Assembly: GCA_009733775.1 (NCBI GenBank)
Contig: WOGZ01000193.1
Location: forward strand, 1-64,000
DNA from: Alectoria sarmentosa
Taxonomy: Eukaryota; Ascomycota; Lecanoromycetes; Lecanorales; Parmeliaceae
Direction of reading: 5' to 3'
DNA: 64,000 nucleotides
Shown: in pieces, positions 58,924 through 64,000 of the stretch
Numbering within the stretch: the stretch's first letter is position 1
How the letters are laid out: each line of letters begins with the position of its first letter
Program-made: the position numbers and the translations under genes
The notes under the pieces: model-generated
The model's database searches: none
What the model saw: only the letters and a program-made list of their open reading frames with translations
What the model was told of the DNA's origin: nothing

Positions 58924-61264
58924 CAAATAGTGATTACAAACGCATTTTAATTATTTAATAATATAATAATTCTTTTAAATTAATATCGCAATTACGAGAT
59001 AAATTATAAAATAATATAATTTAATTTATTCGAGTAACTTCGAGTCGTAAACGTTAAATTTTATTTAAATATCGTATATATTTTAATGTTAATTTAAGTA
59101 TTTTTCTTTATAAAATATTATATATACGAAATTAATCGAAATTATAAACGACGATAGTAAAATAGTTTAACGATATAATATATTTTCGAATATTATATAT
59201 ATATATATTTATAAAATCTTATATTTAATAAATTTTATATAATATCGTTATTAATTAATAATTTTTAAGTAAACGTTTTTAATAACAACGAAAATCAAAT
59301 TTAAAACGTATTTTTCAAATAAAGAATTAATTTAAATCGTTTAAAAATAGTATATTCGAGATTTTATCGAATCGTATATTAATTTAATTAAATTATATAA
59401 AATATTGAAAATACGTTATATCGTATTCTTATTTTTATTAATATACAATAATAATTAAAAATTGCGAATTTAAGTTTTCGAAATTAAATTATATATTATT
59501 TATTTTAATAATATTAATTATTTTAATTAAATTATATATTAATAAATTTAATTAATATATAATTTAACTTTTAATTGCGAAGTAATTCTCGCGACTTTAT
59601 TAACGTATTAAATTTTTTTAACGTCAAGTTTTTTTTAATTAAAACGAGAAATAATAACGTATTTGTAACGATTTTTATTTACAAATTCAATTTCGTTAAT
59701 TAATATTATTTAGCGAATGCATTCGTTTTTTTAATAATTTTTTTCTTTATATTAAGTCGTTAATAAAGATTAATTTATATTAAATATTTTTTGTATTGTG
59801 AAAATGTTTAATCTCGTTCGACATTTATTATTATATAAATTTTTCGTAATTATTTAACAATAACGTCTTTTAAATACTTTATTAATTAACGTTTCGATTA
59901 AATTTTATTAACATATTTTATATATTTTATATAAAATTTAGAAAATAATTACTTCGCTTTTTATTTAAATATTTTATAAATATAAATATTTGCTTTTTAT
60001 AAAAAATGTAATAATGTTTTATAAAAATCGTTAAATTAATTTAAAATGTTATTAATAATAATATAAAAGTTTATAACAACGTTTCGACGTTTAAATATTA
60101 TATATTCGCTTATTTTTTATTAAATCGTAATATAATACAATTAATTTAAAATACGTTAATAAAATAATAATTTTTATTAAAACGAAATTTATTTTAATTT
60201 CGTAATTTTTAGTTTTTATATTTAATGTTTTTAATTGAAAATAAGCGAATATAATAATTTAAAGTTAAGTATTAATTTAAGTAATTATTTATATACTTTA
60301 AAAAATCGATACGTTTTTAACGCTTTAAAATTTTGTAACGAAAACGTAAAAGAGAATATATAATTATTAAATAATTTTTAATTTTATAACTTTTAATTTG
60401 AAAATTAACTTTTCGATTAATTTTTTTAAAATTGTTAATTAAGATTTTTCGTAAATAAAAAGCGTTATATTTATAATATACATAATCGTAACGAATTAAG
60501 AAACGAATAACGAGTATATAAATTTTCGTATATAAAATAAAGTTAATTACGATATATAAATAATCGAAATTTAAATAAACGACGTTATAAGAAAACGTAT
60601 TTTAATATTAATATAAAATTTTGTTAAAAAGAAGCTATAATGTGTTATATAAAAATTTCGATATTTTTTAATAAAGTATTATTATAAATTCTTTTACGAA
60701 AATGATAATAAATTCGTTTTTAAATTAATCGAGTCGTTATAAAAAGTATAAACATTTTAAATATTAATTTTATAACAATATAAAGTTTCGTCGAATGTTG
60801 ATAAAAAGCGATAAAATTAAATAAATATAATGTTGAAAAACGCGAAGCGAAGAAGAATAATTTTGAAAAACGATATAAAACTCGTTTTTTAATAAATTAA
60901 ATTATCGTTAAAAATTTAAATAATATAATATATAACTTTTCAAACGATATAAATTACAATATAAATATTTTTTAAAATATTTATAAAAGATTTATATAAT
61001 AAAAAACTTAACGTATTTTTTATAAAACTCGATCGTTTATTTCGAGTAAATAAAACGTTCGTTAATTTTCTTCGTTAAATAAATATATAAAAAAGAATTT
61101 ATTATAATATCGAAATTAATATAAAGTTTAAAATTATATAAATATATATAACGAGAATAATAAATTTTAAAAATTATATATAAAAGAAAAAAACTTATAT
61201 ATAAATTTTAAATTACGTTAAAATCGATAAAATCGATAAAGTTAAATAAAATACGCTTGTAATA

Positions 61265-62220
61265 AATATATAAAATTTTAATATATATTATATATACATT
61301 ATAAATATATAAGTATATTTCGAATAAAGATTTATTAAAATGTTAAATGTTATCGAATTTCGAGATTTAATAAATTCTTATTATTATTTTATAAAATATT
61401 ATTATATATACTTTTAAATAAATGATTATAAAATATAATATATTTTTTTACTTATTTTCACGTTAATTATATCGTTAAAAAGTTAAAATATGTAAAAAAA
61501 ATCAAATTTTATAAAATCGTTAATATTTAAAAACGTGAAGAAACGATTAAAGACGTTTATTTTAAAAAGAATATTTTAACGAATATAAAAGAAAATTAAT
61601 CACGATTTAAAAAGATTAATGATTTTTTCGATATTAAAAAATATAAAAAATAACGTATTGAACGTTTTTTAAAGTTAATTAATTTATATACGATATTTTA
61701 CGCGACGTTAATAGTTTTATACGTAATTAAAAACTTAAACTTAAACGTTAATTATAATATTATTTAATTATAATTATATTTTATACGTTACGTTATAACG
61801 TTTAAAAATATATTAAAAACGCTTAAATATATAAATAATATTTAATTAAAAAAATGTTTAATTAGAATGCGAGAAAGAAATTAAAATACGAATATAAAAA
61901 TAAAAATTATACGATTAATGTTTTTTAAATATTTATCGTGTAAACGAATAAGAATAATTAAAATGTTAAATTTATATAATAAATCGCATATTTCGAAACG
62001 TTAATATTATTAAAAGATTTAAAAATACGTTATTTATATATTCGCGAATGTTTTTTAATATTATAAAAATATGTTGCGATTTTATTATAAAATATAATCG
62101 ATTTCGAATTATAATCGATTTTTTTTTAAAATTGCATTAACGTTTTAAAAATGAAAATAAGAAAGAATATTAAAAATTTATTTGTTATTAAAAATGTTAT
62201 AAGACGAATTTAACGTATTT
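61265..62220. other. AT-rich DNA, no gene seen
   Basis: Extremely AT-rich; the few C and G lie in CpG. A short AAATA simple repeat occurs near 62245. Nothing else recognised. Confidence 0.5.
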
Positions 62221-64000
62221 TAAATATTAACACACAAATTTAAAAATAAAATAAAATAAAATAAAATTATATTAAAAATTATTGCTTTTAAAAATTTAAT
62301 AGTAATATTAATTTTTTTATTAAATATTATTTTATATTTAATAAATAAATTCGATAATTAATTTTAATTTATCGTTTTAATTTAATAAGCATTAATTAAA
62401 AAACATTATAATTTATTTATTTCTCGTCTTTTATTCGATAAGTTTTTCGTTAAATTTATAAAAACTTTTTTAAAAACTTTTTGATAATATTATCGTTTCG
62501 ACAAATTAACTTTTTATAATATAATTATTCAAATTTAACAATTACGAGATTTTTTATTTTCGATTATTAATCAAATAATTTCATTTATTAAAATTCTCGA
62601 TTAATTATAAATCGTTTTACGATTTTTAAATTTGTTAAAATAATTACGTTAACATTTTTAATATAAAATTAACGATTAATAAATTTTATTAAGATAAGAA
62701 ATCGCTTATCGAATAACTTAATAAATTATATACTTAAAAAGCAAATTTCTAGTTAAGAAATCAATTAATCTTTTATTTATTAAATTTTAAAACGTATTTT
62801 TATATTAATAATAATAATATAAAGTTTTTTTTTAAATAAGTATTATATTATTACTTATTATATCTTACGCTTAATAATTATTTATTTTCGTTATCGTTTA
62901 AATATAATATCAAAATTCACTTTTTTAATAAATTTTTAATTATTAAAAATTTTTTTTTTAATCGACGTTGATATTTTATTAACATTATTAATTTATAAAA
63001 AACGTGACTTTTTCAATCTTTGTTTCGAATCTCGTTTTTAAAAATACTATTATTTTCGTTTTTCAATTTAAGAAATTTATTAATAATAATTACGCTTTTA
63101 TAAATTTTAATAATTAAAATATTCGATAATTAATCACTCGAATTGTTAAAAATAATTTTTAATTTTTGAAAATAAATAAAAAAAGCTCTCTTCGCTAGAA
63201 AAGATCGTATTAAAATAAGAATAAACTTTATAAAATCATTTTTTTATCGATTAATTGAACCTTCGATAAATTTATTTTATACATTATTTTTAATTTTTTT
63301 AAATAAAATATTCGAACATTGCGAAGACTTTAAAATTCATTTTTTATAAATGTTATCTCGAATATTTTATCGATAATAACTTCGTTAAAATTTATATTAA
63401 CGTTATCGAATTTATTCGATAATAATTAAATTATTAAAGTTACATTTATCGAAGAAATAATTTATAAAAGTTTTATTAATTTTCAATTTTCAATTATAAT
63501 AAAGTAAATAATTCTTTAAAAATTATAAAATTTTATTATAAATATTGTAAATATAATAATACGAAATTTTAATTTATTATTTAATTCTTTTTTTCGAAAT
63601 ATAATTTAAAATAAAAATAAAGAAATTTACGATAATTATTATTTTAATATTTTCAAATTGTATATTATAACGCATTACGTTAATTTTATTTTTTTATATA
63701 AAAATGTATAAAATTTCGATATTAAATACGATAAAATAATATATAAGTTTCTTTTTTTTCTTTTTTTCTCTTTAATTAATAAAATAAAAGAATTTAAACG
63801 TTATATTTTATAATATAACGTAAAATATTATAATATTTATATTATATTAAACTTTATATTTTATTTTAAAATTAAAATAAATTTAATTATATTATAACGA
63901 TTAAATAAAAAAAGTATTAAAGTTACGCGAAATTTAATAAATTTAATATTATTATTACATTATTTAAATAATAAAAAGAATTTATATATTTTTAAATAAA
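62220..64000 (+). mobile_element. Probable third copy of the gypsy 1/2 family, 5' end
   Basis: The segment 62495-62640 aligns with 30275-30430 of gypsy 2: AATT(A/T)ACTTTTTATAAT, ATTCAAATTT(A/G)ACAATTAC and a TTAATCAAAT-containing stretch. The 100 bp before it fit the post-LTR region, and AATAAGCATTAAT near 62385 resembles the LTR end AAGCATAACA. Weaker gag-like similarity continues to the window edge. RIP is much heavier than in copies 1 and 2. The 3' end is outside the window. Confidence 0.45.

Larger units (their letters stand above)
48748..61264. mobile_element. Small LTR element (element 4) split by gypsy 3
   Basis: Related terminal repeats of about 160 bp, about 48748-48906 and 61105-61264, are in direct orientation. 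Shared landmarks are AATATAAAGTTTAAAATTATAT, AAGTTATATATAAAAGA or its variant, AATTACGTTAAAAT, and AAATCGATAAA or AAATCGAGTAAAATACG. Removing the 9.72-kb gypsy 3 and one target copy leaves about 2.8 kb, with only about 2.4 kb internal and no coding frame, so it would be non-autonomous. Heavy mutation blurs the outer ends and no target duplication is certain. Confidence 0.55.

Noticed and set aside
47721..64000. Mitochondrial or plasmid DNA because of extreme AT content
   Set aside because: No mitochondrial genes; LTRs, target duplications and gypsy RT show nuclear transposon DNA altered by RIP.

Overview
The window is nuclear DNA of a filamentous ascomycete (Pezizomycotina). The protein genes have short GT-AG introns of 47-67 bp with CTAA/CTGA-type branch sites. 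The products are eukaryotic housekeeping proteins. Most of the window is extremely AT-rich, stop-ridden transposon debris of the kind left by repeat-induced point mutation (RIP). I cannot name the species. The organisation is strongly bipartite, with compact gene islands in a sea of RIP-degraded transposons.

Layout. (1) 1-23.93 kb, AT block 1: two copies of a degraded Mutator-like DNA transposon (copy A at the left edge, copy B from about 14.0 kb). Copy A is split by a complete Ty3/gypsy LTR retrotransposon at 2240-9467, with 183-bp LTRs and a perfect 5-bp target duplication. (2) 23.93-29.03 kb, gene island 1: an RNF216-like RBR ubiquitin ligase (+) and an Ecm11-family protein (-), convergent. 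(3) 29.03-42.54 kb, AT block 2: a second gypsy element (29966-37316), related internally to the first but with different LTRs, then a degraded LINE with recognisable reverse transcriptase. (4) 42.54-47.7 kb, gene island 2: a YIP4/YIPF6-like Golgi membrane protein and a YRB2/RanBP3-like Ran-binding protein, both on + with 3 introns each. (5) 47.7-64 kb, AT block 3: a Russian-doll nest in which a small LTR element (about 48.75-61.26 kb) is split by a 9.7-kb minus-strand gypsy element (49206-58923, TSD CAAAT). That element is in turn split by a 2.35-kb LTR element (about 53459-55810) carrying a minisatellite. At the far right edge there is probably a third copy of the first gypsy family.

The four genes are unrelated housekeeping functions: ubiquitin signalling, meiosis or chromosome structure, Golgi trafficking, and nuclear export. 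They do not form a cluster. The TE relics are functionally dead: in-frame stops are frequent, and in gypsy 1 the key aspartates of protease, reverse transcriptase and integrase read as asparagine. The most useful second-look items are the nested insertion with an uninterrupted paralogue in the same window, the 16-bp direct repeat flanking AT block 2, Pol III B-box-like sequences at the left border of both islands, sparing of CpG in the hypermutated DNA, the weakly mutated minisatellite inside the nested LTR element, and a hydrophobic hairpin splitting the IBR domain of the RBR ligase. I saw no convincing undescribed biological system; element boundaries without LTRs are approximate.
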